The notes: generated by a model from the letters alone, not told the origin. Positions 33,047 to 42,715 are shown, counted from the stretch's first letter. The stretch is 64,000 nucleotides of DNA from Gaetbulibacter_A sp043876815 (GCF_043876815.1 NZ_JBAWKA010000001.1:248001-312000), one strand, 5' to 3'. A program made the numbers and translations.

Positions 33047-34387
33047 TCAAATAAAAAGCCATCCAATAATCATGATAAGGGCAATCCCTGAAAGGCCTTG
33101 TAATAAGGTAGATACAGTTTGTGTTTTTAAGGCTGTGACCGTTTTCATTCCAGAGCATTGAGCTACGACCCAAAAGAAACTGTCGTTCAAGTGTGACACA
33201 GTCATGGCACCTGCACCTATAGCTAGAACACACAGGGCGCGACCCAGATCACTGTCTAATCCAAACGATACAAGAATAGGAGCCATAATGGCTGCCGTAG
33301 TTATAATGGAAACGGTCGACGACCCCTGAGCAGTTTTCAATAAGGCTGCGATCACAAAAGGCAGAAAAAGGCCGAGGTTATAATCTGCAAAATGGGTTCC
33401 AATAAAATCGCCAATACCGGTAGCTTGCAATATGGCTCCAAAAGCTCCTCCTGCGCCTGTGATTAAAATAATGATACCGGCTTCTTTAAGACCACTGCTT
33501 ACCCAATGAAAATGATCGGCTTCCGGTACACTTTTCTTTAATCTGAATGCCAGAAAAACCCCAATGAGTAGGGCGATCACGGGATTTCCAATAAAGTTTA
33601 TAACCTGTGCTGTATGACCTTGACCAAAAGGATGTGTGGGATAATCTGCTATCGATTTTAGTGCAATTAATACAATGGGAATAATTATGGGCAAAAATGC
33701 CGGGGTTGGTTTTGGTAAAGACTTTGTTTCCGAGTTTTCTGATTTGGATGCATCAGCTTCACTCTCGTTCTCAGCCTCATATATATAATGTTTTTGAAGG
33801 TATCTGGCCCAGAAATAGCCAACAAGAGATACCGGTAAGGCCACCGCTAAGCCCAGTACAATAACAAGACCCAGATCGGCATTTAAAGCTGCCGTAGCAG
33901 CCAATGGTCCCGGGGTTGGTGGTACAAACACATGGGCCGTGTATAAACCTGCAGCAAGCGAAACAGCTAGGACGGGAATGGCAATTTTACTATGCTTGCT
34001 CAGGGCTTTATTCAATGGGGATAAAATGATGAATCCCGAGTCACAATAGACAGGGATGGATACAATAAAACCAGTAATATTCATGGCCAGTACCGACCGA
34101 CTTTTTCCAATGGTCTTCAGGGCCCATTTTGCCATGGTTTTGGCACCGCCACTTTGTTCTAAATAAGCACCTACAATAGTTCCGAATGCTATAATGATAC
34201 CAATACTCCCCAATGTTTTTCCGAATCCGGTCGTGAGTATATTCGTTATTTGGTTGCTGTTCAGACCGCCAACAAAGCCCATAACAATTCCGGCTAATAG
34301 TAGTGATAAAAAGGGATGAAATTTGTATTTTGAGGCGGCAATAACCATGAGAATGACTACAACCACCAATGCTACAAGAATGACCAT
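33047..34387 (-). CDS. GntP-family permease, candidate glycerate transporter
   Basis: This 446-residue polytopic membrane protein of the GntP gluconate:H+ symporter family has about 12-14 hydrophobic segments. Typical segments are LLLAGIVMGFVGGLNSNQIT, FVPPTPGPLAATAALNADLG and TAQGSSTVSIITTAAIMAP. A hydrophilic loop rich in Ser/Glu (near 208-225) divides it. It is divergent from a glycerate kinase gene 47 nt away, so glycerate is a reasonable substrate guess. The family is sure; the substrate is inferred from context. Confidence 0.9.
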   Translation of the reverse strand: MVILVALVVVVILMVIAASKYKFHPFLSLLLAGIVMGFVGGLNSNQITNILTTGFGKTLGSIGIIIAFGTIVGAYLEQSGGAKTMAKWALKTIGKSRSVLAMNITGFIVSIPVYCDSGFIILSPLNKALSKHSKIAIPVLAVSLAAGLYTAHVFVPPTPGPLAATAALNADLGLVIVLGLAVALPVSLVGYFWARYLQKHYIYEAENESEADASKSENSETKSLPKPTPAFLPIIIPIVLIALKSIADYPTHPFGQGHTAQVINFIGNPVIALLIGVFLAFRLKKSVPEADHFHWVSSGLKEAGIIILITGAGGAFGAILQATGIGDFIGTHFADYNLGLFLPFVIAALLKTAQGSSTVSIITTAAIMAPILVSFGLDSDLGRALCVLAIGAGAMTVSHLNDSFFWVVAQCSGMKTVTALKTQTVSTLLQGLSGIALIMIIGWLFI

Positions 34388-34434
34388 GCTTTGTGTTTTT
34401 TGAATGATTTAAATGTACTAATTAATTTTTTGAG

Positions 34435-35565
34435 ATGAAATTTGTGCTTGCTCCCGATAAGTTTAAAGGTAGTTTAACAGGCTTGCAGTTTTGTGAGGTT
34501 GTTAAAAAAAGTCTGCTTAAGATAATGCCTGAATCAGAGATTAAATTCCTTCCCCTGTCCGATGGCGGTGATGGAACTATTGAAATTCTAGATTATCATT
34601 TGAACGGGGAGACCATTTCGATTACTGTAAGTGACCCTCTTTTCAGGCCTACTCGAAGTACTTTTCTTTATATGCCTGCTATTAAAACAGCTTTTGTTGA
34701 AATGGCGGGAGCTTCTGGCATGGCAATTTTAAGAAAGGAAGATCAAAATTGCTACTATACAACAACTCTGGGAACAGGTGAAGCTATTGTTACTGCCATG
34801 GATAGCGGTGCTGAAACCATTATTTTAGGTATAGGAGGTAGTGCTACAAACGATTGTGGCATTGGTATGGCAACGGCCTTGGGGTATCGTTTTTTGGATG
34901 ATCAAGGAAACGACCTTTCCCCCATTGGAAAAAATCTTTCTTTAATACATCGTATTGAAACCTCAGGTGTTGATAAACGTTTAAACGATATTTCTATAAA
35001 AGTGGCTTGCGATGTATCTAATCCCCTATACGGTAAAAATGGAGCAGCCTATGTTTACGGACCACAAAAAGGAGCCTCGCCAGAAGAAATTTTGGCTTTG
35101 GATAAGGGCTTGCAGCATATTTCCGATATTTTTAAAAAACAATTTGGAGTGGATGTCCAGGAGATCAAAGGTGCCGGAGCGGCCGGAGGTATGGGAGCTG
35201 GAACTTCGGTGTTTTTAAATGCTGATCTGATCCCCGGGATCGATCTGGTAAAGGAATTGATCAATTTCGATTCAAAAATTAAATCTGCAGATTGGATTAT
35301 TACCGGTGAAGGGATGTTGGATATGCAGACCTTATCAGGGAAAACGATTCATGGTGTGATCACTTCCGCGAAAGCGAAAAATATAAACGTCGCCGCTTTT
35401 TGTGGCGGAATAAGTCTGGAAATGGAGGAGCTTAAAACGTTTGGAATTGATTATGCGGATGCCGTCATGCGTGAGGCTAAACATCTGGAAGACGCTATGG
35501 AAAATACCCAGCACTATTTGAGTATAATTACCGAAAAATTCGCAAAAAAATTAAAAGAAAGTTAG
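34435..35565 (+). CDS. Glycerate kinase (GarK/GlxK family)
   Basis: This 376-residue cytoplasmic kinase converts glycerate to 2-phosphoglycerate or 3-phosphoglycerate. Family motifs are APDKFKGSLTG at the start, LPLSDGGDGTIEIL, GIGGSATNDCGIGMATALG, GAAGGMGAGT and WIITGEGMLDMQTLSGKT. It is divergent from the GntP permease, which suggests uptake and phosphorylation of glycerate feeding into glycolysis. Its stop codon overlaps that of the convergent DUF3098 gene by 4 bases. Confidence 0.93.
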   Translation: MKFVLAPDKFKGSLTGLQFCEVVKKSLLKIMPESEIKFLPLSDGGDGTIEILDYHLNGETISITVSDPLFRPTRSTFLYMPAIKTAFVEMAGASGMAILRKEDQNCYYTTTLGTGEAIVTAMDSGAETIILGIGGSATNDCGIGMATALGYRFLDDQGNDLSPIGKNLSLIHRIETSGVDKRLNDISIKVACDVSNPLYGKNGAAYVYGPQKGASPEEILALDKGLQHISDIFKKQFGVDVQEIKGAGAAGGMGAGTSVFLNADLIPGIDLVKELINFDSKIKSADWIITGEGMLDMQTLSGKTIHGVITSAKAKNINVAAFCGGISLEMEELKTFGIDYADAVMREAKHLEDAMENTQHYLSIITEKFAKKLKES

Positions 35566-35816
35566 TCTTTGTCCGGATTCAAAAGAATAGCATAAACCTG
35601 AATACCAAAACCCATTAAAACTAACATGGGCGCTAACCGAATACGACGCCAGTTAAATATTTCAGGATTGAATACATTAGGATCATCACTACCGCCACCA
35701 CTCATTAAAATAAAGCCTAGAGCAATAAATACAAGCCCTATAAACATCACTTTATAGTTTTTTTTACCAAAAACAAAGGTTGGTTTCGACGTGTCTTTTT
35801 CTTTATCTTTTCCCAT
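35562..35816 (-). CDS. DUF3098 membrane protein
   Basis: With the ATG at 35816 this is an 84-residue protein (MGKDKEKDTSKPTFVFGKKN), better than a 95-residue version with an unlikely Cys/aromatic start. Two membrane helices (about 22-40 and 64-80) flank the conserved GGGSDDPNVFNPEIFNWRR. DUF3098 proteins usually sit between ftsX and uppP in Bacteroidota; here it is separated from both by unrelated genes. The function is unknown; a link to envelope or division genes comes from the usual neighbourhood. Confidence 0.85.
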   Translation of the reverse strand: MGKDKEKDTSKPTFVFGKKNYKVMFIGLVFIALGFILMSGGGSDDPNVFNPEIFNWRRIRLAPMLVLMGFGIQVYAILLNPDKD

Positions 35817-36130
35817 ATGTGTTACTACTTGTGCCACAAAGTAACACAATTATTTAAAACTTAAGTGTTAAGTAATTTATAAATACTTATCCTGCATTTT
35901 AAACCAGACTTTTTTTAATAATGTTTTTGATACTATCAAAAATAAGTTTTCACTTTCGACAAACGACTAGATCAAGAGCGGATATCAACTTAAAACTTCC
36001 AATCTCCTTTTGTAACTTGAATTTTAGTTGTTTATTCGTGATGGATTGGATCATAGTCACTTAATTCACAACTTTTTATTCTAAATTTCACGACACAACC
36101 GGTTTAATCTAAACTTTTAAAATTAACAAT
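35817..36130. other. AT-rich intergenic region
   Basis: A 314-nt gap between divergent genes, AT-rich. I see no convincing promoter pair, long inverted repeat, RNA gene or small reading frame. It presumably carries the promoters for the DUF3098 gene and for the secreted orphan. Confidence 0.5.
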
Positions 36131-36763
36131 ATGCAAAAAATAATTTCATCATTTTTATTCATTAGTTTAATCGGGAACTTAGGTTTTGGGTTATCGCTCA
36201 GGGGAATTGTTGATAAAAAATTTAATTCTGAAACGGATAGTGTTTATGTGTCATTAATATGGAGCTCTGATGAGTCTATAACCAAGGATAGTTACAATTA
36301 TGAAGTTGGGGAAATTATAAATGGAAAATTTAATTTTGAAATAGATAAACTGCCTCACCAAAATGTTTTAAAAGTATTTCGTGGCGTGCCAATTGCAGCA
36401 GCTTACATCATCGTTTTTAAGGATATTGATGGGGATAAAAGATTTACTGAAAATGACAAGATCATGGGATTAAGTGAAGACCATGTTGTTTGTTATGCTG
36501 AAAATAATTTAAAAGAATCAATGATCGCTTTTTACAAGACTCAGAAAAAATCTGAACCGGATCAAGATATTTTCAAAAGGTTTGAAAAATGGGAAAAAGG
36601 ATTAAATATTTGTAAAAAGATGAATGATAAAAAAAAGAAAAGATATAAAAAGAAATACGGAATAATTCATGATATATTAATTCCTGACAATAACCCGGAA
36701 GTGTATATTAGAACCTCCGATAATTTTAAAAAATCTGATATTAAACCGCCTAACTGGACTTAA
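36131..36763 (+). CDS. Secreted hypothetical protein, lysine-rich C-terminus
   Basis: This 210-residue protein has an N-terminal signal peptide (about 1-20, FLFISLIGNLGFG). A beta-rich middle contains FKDIDGDKRFTENDKIMGLS, whose Asp-X-Asp-X-Asp spacing resembles a calcium-binding loop or the small DUF2141-type repeat. The C-terminal third is unusually Lys-rich (NDKKKKRYKKKYG). No cysteine lipobox is present. The codon use looks more AT-rich than its neighbours, and it sits where ftsX and DUF3098 are normally adjacent, so it may be acquired. Function not recognised. Confidence 0.7.
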   Translation: MQKIISSFLFISLIGNLGFGLSLRGIVDKKFNSETDSVYVSLIWSSDESITKDSYNYEVGEIINGKFNFEIDKLPHQNVLKVFRGVPIAAAYIIVFKDIDGDKRFTENDKIMGLSEDHVVCYAENNLKESMIAFYKTQKKSEPDQDIFKRFEKWEKGLNICKKMNDKKKKRYKKKYGIIHDILIPDNNPEVYIRTSDNFKKSDIKPPNWT

Positions 36764-37638
36764 TAATAGAGTTCGTCAGTCTTCAAATTTAAAAAACGCT
36801 GTGTTGCAATGTGTGTACTGATCCATGTGATAATGACACCTAAACTAAAAACAAGAATGAACAACCCGACCATTAAGGTAGGATTGTTAAGTAAACTTAA
36901 CTCCGGAAAGGTTTGATTCACGTAATACAATACAATGGCCATACCTATTAAAGCCAGAATAGCACCTATTATGCCTAACCGTACGCTTTTCCAAACAAAA
37001 GGTCTGCGAATAAATTGCTTGGTAGCTCCAACCATTTGCATGGTTTTAATGGTAAAACGCTTTGAATATACAGATAAACGAATGGAACTGTTTATAAGTA
37101 ATACGGCAATAAGGGTAAAAATACCACTGATTACCAGTATCCAGAAACTGATTTTTTTAACGTTGTTATTCATCAGGTTTACCAGATCATTGTCGTAAGT
37201 GACTTCATCTACAAAATTTTTGGTCATAGCTTCCGTAGTCAATACCTCTAATTGCTCCGTGGTCACGAAGTCGGCTTTCAAATGAATATCAATAGAGTTT
37301 TGTAAAGGATTGTAGCCAACAAAATCCATGAAATCTTCTCCATTTTCGGCCTTCATAATCTCGGCAGCCTGCTCTTTCGAAACATAATCGATCGATTTCA
37401 CATAATCGGCCATCGCCAGACTTTTTTCGAGCTGTTTGATTTCAACATCCTTGGCGGTATCTTTCAAAAAAATAGTAACGACAACCTGTTCCTTAAAATG
37501 ATCGGAAACTTTTTTGGCATTTAACACCAGCATACCAAGCAAGCCCAATAAAAACAAGACAAGAGCAATACTTAAAACCACTGAAAAATAGGAGGAGATC
37601 AGGCGGCGTTTTTGGTGTTGTTCAAAAGATAGGCTCAT
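36760..37638 (-). CDS. ftsX: Cell division protein FtsX
   Basis: This 292-residue inner-membrane protein has a cytoplasmic N-terminus, a first helix at about 15-37, a periplasmic domain at about 45-165 (KEQVVVTIFLKDTAKDVEIK) and three further helices near 170-190, 222-242 and 255-280. MQMVGATKQFIRRPFVWKS is the conserved FtsX/MacB-type loop. With the ATPase FtsE it signals to peptidoglycan hydrolases at the septum; ftsE is not adjacent. Its stop overlaps the convergent orphan's stop by 4 bases. Confidence 0.93.
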   Translation of the reverse strand: MSLSFEQHQKRRLISSYFSVVLSIALVLFLLGLLGMLVLNAKKVSDHFKEQVVVTIFLKDTAKDVEIKQLEKSLAMADYVKSIDYVSKEQAAEIMKAENGEDFMDFVGYNPLQNSIDIHLKADFVTTEQLEVLTTEAMTKNFVDEVTYDNDLVNLMNNNVKKISFWILVISGIFTLIAVLLINSSIRLSVYSKRFTIKTMQMVGATKQFIRRPFVWKSVRLGIIGAILALIGMAIVLYYVNQTFPELSLLNNPTLMVGLFILVFSLGVIITWISTHIATQRFLNLKTDELYY

Positions 37639-37707
37639 AACAATCCGGGATTAATGATGTAAAAATAATAAAGTATATTTAAAGTCCATTTATATAAACT
37701 AAAACAT

Positions 37708-38628
37708 ATGAACATTGTTGTATTTGGCGCCGGAGGTGTGGGTGGTTATTTTGGAGCCAAGCTTGTACAAGCCGGATTTGACGTGACATTTATAGCCCGC
37801 GGTGCACATTTGGATGCCATTAAAAATAAGGGTTTACAAATAAAAAGTGTAAAAGGCGATTTTACAGTACACCCAAGTGCCACGGATGATATTACTACGG
37901 TTGGCACGCCTGATCTGGTGATCCTAGGGGTGAAATCGTGGCAAGTTACAGAAGTTGCCGAAAAACTGAAACCCATTATTGGTGGTGATACCGTGGTGCT
38001 ACCACTTCAAAACGGTGCTGATAATGCTGATAAACTTAGGGCCGTTCTACCGGAAAAAAACGCTCTTGCCGGTTTATGTAAAATCGTAAGTATGGTTGAA
38101 GCTCCGGGAATTATAAGGCATATAACCTATGAGCCTGAAATTGTTTTTGGAGAATACAATAACGAAAAAACAGAGCGTGTAAAAACCCTGAAAGCAGTTT
38201 TCAACAAAGCTGGTTTCAAGAACACCTTGTCTGATGATATTCATCTGGATATTTGGAAAAAGTTTCTGTTTATTTGTACTATTAGTGGCATTGGAGCACT
38301 TACCCGTGCGGTTTTTGGTGTGATGCGTTCACATGAAGGCATTCGAAAAATCATCCACGATACAGCTAATGAAATGGTAAGCGTTGCTAATGCCAAAGGT
38401 GTGGGTTTAACAGCTCAGGATGTGGCTATGGTGATTCACATTATCGACCAGTTAGATTTCAATACGACGGCATCGATGCAGCGTGACGTTATGGAGGGGA
38501 AACCGAGTGAATTGGAAAACTTCAATGGCTATATTGTAAAAGAAGGGAAAATACTGGGGGTTGAAACACCTACCAATACTTTTATCTATCACTGTCTGTT
38601 GCCACAGGAAGAAAAAGCGCGGTCTTAA
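37708..38628 (+). CDS. panE: 2-dehydropantoate 2-reductase family (PanE)
   Basis: This 306-residue NADPH-dependent oxidoreductase has the N-terminal GAGGVGGYFGAKL Rossmann loop at about 7-19 and the C-terminal ApbA helical domain (LDIWKKFLFICTISGIGALT, with the catalytic Lys). PanE reduces ketopantoate in pantothenate/CoA synthesis. Paralogues with other substrates exist, and no pan genes are adjacent, so the exact reaction is probable rather than certain. The stop overlaps the convergent transporter gene by 4 bases. Confidence 0.85.
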   Translation: MNIVVFGAGGVGGYFGAKLVQAGFDVTFIARGAHLDAIKNKGLQIKSVKGDFTVHPSATDDITTVGTPDLVILGVKSWQVTEVAEKLKPIIGGDTVVLPLQNGADNADKLRAVLPEKNALAGLCKIVSMVEAPGIIRHITYEPEIVFGEYNNEKTERVKTLKAVFNKAGFKNTLSDDIHLDIWKKFLFICTISGIGALTRAVFGVMRSHEGIRKIIHDTANEMVSVANAKGVGLTAQDVAMVIHIIDQLDFNTTASMQRDVMEGKPSELENFNGYIVKEGKILGVETPTNTFIYHCLLPQEEKARS

Positions 38629-39539
38629 ATTTTTACTTTCGCTTTTCGGCTTACCATATAAACACCTAGAATAACAAGTATCCCACTGCATATTTTTACG
38701 ATGTTCACATCCTGGGCATATTGGTTTTGGTTGAAAAAATTGGCATATATGGTAACCATAATAAAGCTGATAAGCGGCTGCAAATAAATATAACTGCTGG
38801 TTACAGAAGGCGATACGTGGCTAAGCGAATAAATATTGAACAAATAGGCAAAAAATGTGGTAAATAGTACCACAAAACCTACGGTTAAGTAGGTTCCTGT
38901 GGTAAAGGCTTCATAATTTGTATGCATAAAATCATTGATGCCAACGGGAAACGTGAATAAAAACCCAAATAAAAATACCCAACTTACCACCGTTACGGCA
39001 TTGTATTTTTTCATAAGGGGTTTTACAATCACCAGATACAGAGCATAACTGGTCGCATTCAGAAAAACAAAGAGATTGCCCAACAGGGAGCTTGTACCTG
39101 ATGTTTCGTTACCGTATAATACAAGTGCTATAGCGCCAATACCACCCAAAGAAATACCAATAAGTTTATTTCGCGTGATGCGCTCATGCAATAATATAGC
39201 GCTAAAAACGAGCACCAATACAGGAACTACGGTCATAATAATAGACGCATCCACCGGGGAGGTCAGGTTAATACCATGAAAAAACAATAATTGGTTGGCT
39301 GCGGCACCCAAAAATCCACAAAGTATTAAGCGGAAATAGTCTTTTGTGGCCACAGGTTCTTTAATCACAAAAGTTTTTAAGATCCAGAACAAAGGGGTAG
39401 CACAAAGCAAGCGGATAAACACAAAAGCATTCGGTCCAATTTTATCGGGCATGATGCCCTTTGCGATAATGTAATTTACACCATAAATCAGGTTGGCACC
39501 AAGCAGTGCTAAATGTGCTTTAAGGATACTTTTTGTCAA
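38625..39539 (-). CDS. EamA/DMT-family transporter
   Basis: This 304-residue inner-membrane protein has ten predicted helices in two EamA repeats (about 5-140 and 150-292). NLIYGVNYIIAKGIMP at the start and LHERITRNKLIGISLGGIGA at the end of the first repeat are typical of drug/metabolite exporters. No neighbour hints at a substrate. Confidence 0.88.
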   Translation of the reverse strand: MTKSILKAHLALLGANLIYGVNYIIAKGIMPDKIGPNAFVFIRLLCATPLFWILKTFVIKEPVATKDYFRLILCGFLGAAANQLLFFHGINLTSPVDASIIMTVVPVLVLVFSAILLHERITRNKLIGISLGGIGAIALVLYGNETSGTSSLLGNLFVFLNATSYALYLVIVKPLMKKYNAVTVVSWVFLFGFLFTFPVGINDFMHTNYEAFTTGTYLTVGFVVLFTTFFAYLFNIYSLSHVSPSVTSSYIYLQPLISFIMVTIYANFFNQNQYAQDVNIVKICSGILVILGVYMVSRKAKVKI

Positions 39540-39652
39540 GCGATAATTTGTTTAAGCTGCAAAAGTAGGGCTTAATTCATTAAAAAAAGCATTTTGCAAA
39601 ATGCTGTGTTTATTTAATGCCGCTCAAGGTTTTACAGTTTGTTTATAAAGCG

Positions 39653-39660
39653 TAAATTTG
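39653..39660 (+). promoter_or_regulatory. -7 box upstream of leuS
   Basis: TAAATTTG fits TAnnTTTG 25 nt before the leuS ATG. The only TTTG nearby (39638-39641) is too close (11 nt) to be its partner, so the match is partial. Confidence 0.4.
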
Positions 39661-39685
39661 CGCTTTCAAAAGCGGAAGACCGAAA

Positions 39686-42600
39686 ATGACATACGATTTC
39701 AATACGATAGAAAAGAAGTGGCAAGACTACTGGGCAGAGCATCAAACCTTTAAGGCCGAGAACCAAAGCGATAAACCCAAGTTCTATGTGCTGGATATGT
39801 TTCCATATCCCAGTGGAGCAGGGTTGCATGTGGGACATCCCTTAGGGTATATAGCCTCGGATATTTATGCGCGTTACAAGCGTCATCAGGGGTTTAATGT
39901 ATTGCACCCTCAAGGTTACGATAGTTTTGGCCTTCCGGCGGAACAGTATGCTATTCAAACCGGTCAGCATCCGGCAATCACAACAGCAGAAAACATAAAA
40001 ACCTATCGCCGTCAGTTGGACCAGATCGGATTCTCTTTTGATTGGTCTCGGGAGGTACGCACTTCGGATCCTAAATACTATAAATGGACACAGTGGATCT
40101 TCATTCAACTGTTCAATTCCTGGTATAATTACGATACCGATAAAGCAGAAGACATTTCAACACTAAAGAAAATATTTGCTTCAGAAGGAAATGCAAAGGT
40201 GAATTCCGCTTGCGACGATGATGTAACAATTTTTACTGCGGATGACTGGAACGGTTTTTCTTCAAAGGAACAACAAGACCTATTATTACAATACCGCTTG
40301 ACCTATTTAGCGGAAACCGAAGTGAACTGGTGTCCTGAATTAGGAACGGTATTAGCAAATGATGAGATCGTAAATGGCGTTTCAGAGCGAGGTGGCCATC
40401 CGGTGATCCGAAAAAAAATGACACAATGGAGTATGCGTATTTCCGCTTACGCGGAACGTTTGCTTCAAGGTTTGAATAAGATCGATTGGACCGACGCTTT
40501 AAAGGAAAGTCAGCGCAATTGGATTGGGAAATCGGTCGGTGCGTCCGTTACTTTTAAATTGAAGAATTTCGATGAAGTTATTAGCGTTTTTACTACAAGG
40601 CCGGATACCATTTTCGGAGTAAGTTTTATGACGCTTGCTCCCGAGCATGAATTGGTTTCAAAAATCACAACGCCTGCACAAAAAGAGGCCGTAGATGCCT
40701 ATGTTGAAGCTACGGCGAAACGTAGTGAGCGTGAACGTATGGCCGATGTGAAAACCATTACGGGTGTTTTTACCGGAGCTTATGCGGAGCATCCCTTCAC
40801 CAAAGAGGCTATTCCGGTTTGGATCGGCGATTACGTATTGGCCGGTTACGGAACAGGAGCTGTAATGTCTGTGCCGTGTGGCGATCAGCGCGATTATGAC
40901 TTTGCAAAACATTTTAAAATTCCTATTCCAAATATTTTTAAGGATGTCGATATCTCTGAAGAAGCTTACGCTGATAAGGATAAAACCATCATTTCAAACA
41001 GTGATTTTTTAAATGATTTAACGTATAAAGAAGCTACAAAAAAGATCATTGAAGCATTAGAAGAAATAGGTCAGGGAAAAGGAAAAATAAATTACCGTTT
41101 GCGCGATGCTGTGTTTAGTCGCCAACGCTATTGGGGTGAACCTTTTCCGGTTTATTATGTGGATGGGATGCCGCAGATGATCGATGAGAAATATTTACCC
41201 ATCACCTTACCTGAAGTTGAAAAATATCTACCCACTGAAACCGGTGAACCACCTCTAGGCAACGCCACGGTTTGGGCCTGGGACACCCTAAAGGGTGAGT
41301 TGGCAAAAAATGAAGATATTGACCATGTTAATATATTTCCATTAGAATTGAATACCATGCCGGGTTGGGCAGGAAGTTCGCAGTATTTTAATCGCTACAT
41401 GGACCCACATAATGATGAAGAGATCTTTTCTCAGGAAGCTATCAACTACTGGCAACAGGTAGATCTGTATATTGGAGGAAGCGAGCATGCTACAGGGCAT
41501 TTATTGTATTCCCGATTTTGGCAGAAGTTTATGTTCGATAAAGGACTGGTGCCTTATGATGAATTTGCTAAAAAGCTTATTAATCAGGGGATGATCCTGG
41601 GGACGAGTGCTTTTGTTCACAGAATTTTTGCAAGTGCGCCTCTTTCGGGGTCTGCTCAAGAAAATGTTGAAGCAGTTCAAGGAATATTTACATCGAATAT
41701 TTTTGTAACACAGAATATTGCAGAGGCTATTGAAAATGAAACTTTAAATGCTGAATTAGAAACGGAGATTCGTAAATTAATTGATGATGAAGTTTCTAAT
41801 GCCAATAATAATTTAAAGGATGGTGAAGTAAAGTATGCTACTTATTACAATTCCTTTGATTCCTTACCGATTCGTGTTAAAGTGCAATACGTTAATTCAT
41901 CTGACGAATTGGATATTGAGGGTTTGAAATGTGATAAAGAGTTTGGAAAAGATTTTGAAAAGGCAATTTTTATTAAAGAAAAGGATGGAACGTTTAAAGT
42001 AAAACGTGAAGTCGAAAAAATGTCCAAATCCAAATACAACGTCGTTAACCCCGATCAGATTTGTGAAAATTACGGCGCCGACAGCTTGCGTTTATATGAA
42101 ATGTTCCTTGGGCCTTTAGAACAATACAAACCCTGGAATACCGCAGGAATAACAGGTGTGCATAGCTTTCTTAAGAAATTATGGAAATTGTATATGTCGG
42201 ATTCCGGACTTTATGTAAGCAATGTGGAACCATCAAAAGACAGTTTAAAAACGCTACATAAGACCATTAAAAAAGTTCAGGAAGATATTGAGAACTTTTC
42301 ATTCAATACGTCGGTGTCTACGTTTATGATCGCCGTAAATGAACTCACAGCTCAAAAATGTACGTCCAAGGCCATTTTAGAACCTTTATTGGTATTGATT
42401 TCACCGTATGCACCGCACATTGCCGAAGAACTATGGGAGCAGTTAGGTCATGACGAAAGTATTTCAACAGCACCATTCCCGAAATTCGACGAAAAGCATT
42501 TGGTGGAAAGCAGTAAGAACTACCCGATCTCTTTCAATGGAAAAATGCGTTTCACTATGGAATTGCCTTTGGATATGAGTAAAGAAGATATTGAAAAAGC

Positions 42601-42697
42601 TGTTCTGGAAAACGAGAAAACTCAAGAACAATTGGCTGGGCGCACTCCTAAAAAAGTGATTGTGGTTCCTGGAAAAATTGTCAATATAGTGGGCTAA
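39686..42697 (+). CDS. leuS: Leucyl-tRNA synthetase with large insertions
   Basis: This 1003-residue class Ia synthetase is over 100 residues longer than the ~860-residue E. coli enzyme. The HIGH motif is HVGH at 48-51, the editing domain follows (FTTRPDTIFGVSFM), and KMSKS is at 778-782. Two regions look inserted: about 150-205 between HIGH and the editing domain (AEDISTLKKIFASEGNAKV), and about 645-770 just before KMSKS, rich in Asn, Glu and Asp. The frame is intact, so the enzyme should be active. Confidence 0.96.
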   Translation: MTYDFNTIEKKWQDYWAEHQTFKAENQSDKPKFYVLDMFPYPSGAGLHVGHPLGYIASDIYARYKRHQGFNVLHPQGYDSFGLPAEQYAIQTGQHPAITTAENIKTYRRQLDQIGFSFDWSREVRTSDPKYYKWTQWIFIQLFNSWYNYDTDKAEDISTLKKIFASEGNAKVNSACDDDVTIFTADDWNGFSSKEQQDLLLQYRLTYLAETEVNWCPELGTVLANDEIVNGVSERGGHPVIRKKMTQWSMRISAYAERLLQGLNKIDWTDALKESQRNWIGKSVGASVTFKLKNFDEVISVFTTRPDTIFGVSFMTLAPEHELVSKITTPAQKEAVDAYVEATAKRSERERMADVKTITGVFTGAYAEHPFTKEAIPVWIGDYVLAGYGTGAVMSVPCGDQRDYDFAKHFKIPIPNIFKDVDISEEAYADKDKTIISNSDFLNDLTYKEATKKIIEALEEIGQGKGKINYRLRDAVFSRQRYWGEPFPVYYVDGMPQMIDEKYLPITLPEVEKYLPTETGEPPLGNATVWAWDTLKGELAKNEDIDHVNIFPLELNTMPGWAGSSQYFNRYMDPHNDEEIFSQEAINYWQQVDLYIGGSEHATGHLLYSRFWQKFMFDKGLVPYDEFAKKLINQGMILGTSAFVHRIFASAPLSGSAQENVEAVQGIFTSNIFVTQNIAEAIENETLNAELETEIRKLIDDEVSNANNNLKDGEVKYATYYNSFDSLPIRVKVQYVNSSDELDIEGLKCDKEFGKDFEKAIFIKEKDGTFKVKREVEKMSKSKYNVVNPDQICENYGADSLRLYEMFLGPLEQYKPWNTAGITGVHSFLKKLWKLYMSDSGLYVSNVEPSKDSLKTLHKTIKKVQEDIENFSFNTSVSTFMIAVNELTAQKCTSKAILEPLLVLISPYAPHIAEELWEQLGHDESISTAPFPKFDEKHLVESSKNYPISFNGKMRFTMELPLDMSKEDIEKAVLENEKTQEQLAGRTPKKVIVVPGKIVNIVG

Positions 42698-42715
42698 TGT
42701 TTTATTCGAAAAACA

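Noticed and set aside
41600..42000. LeuRS insertion considered as an intein or frameshift
   Set aside because: The frame is continuous, there are no intein splice-site residues (Cys/Ser start, His-Asn end), and the segment is only about 125 residues.
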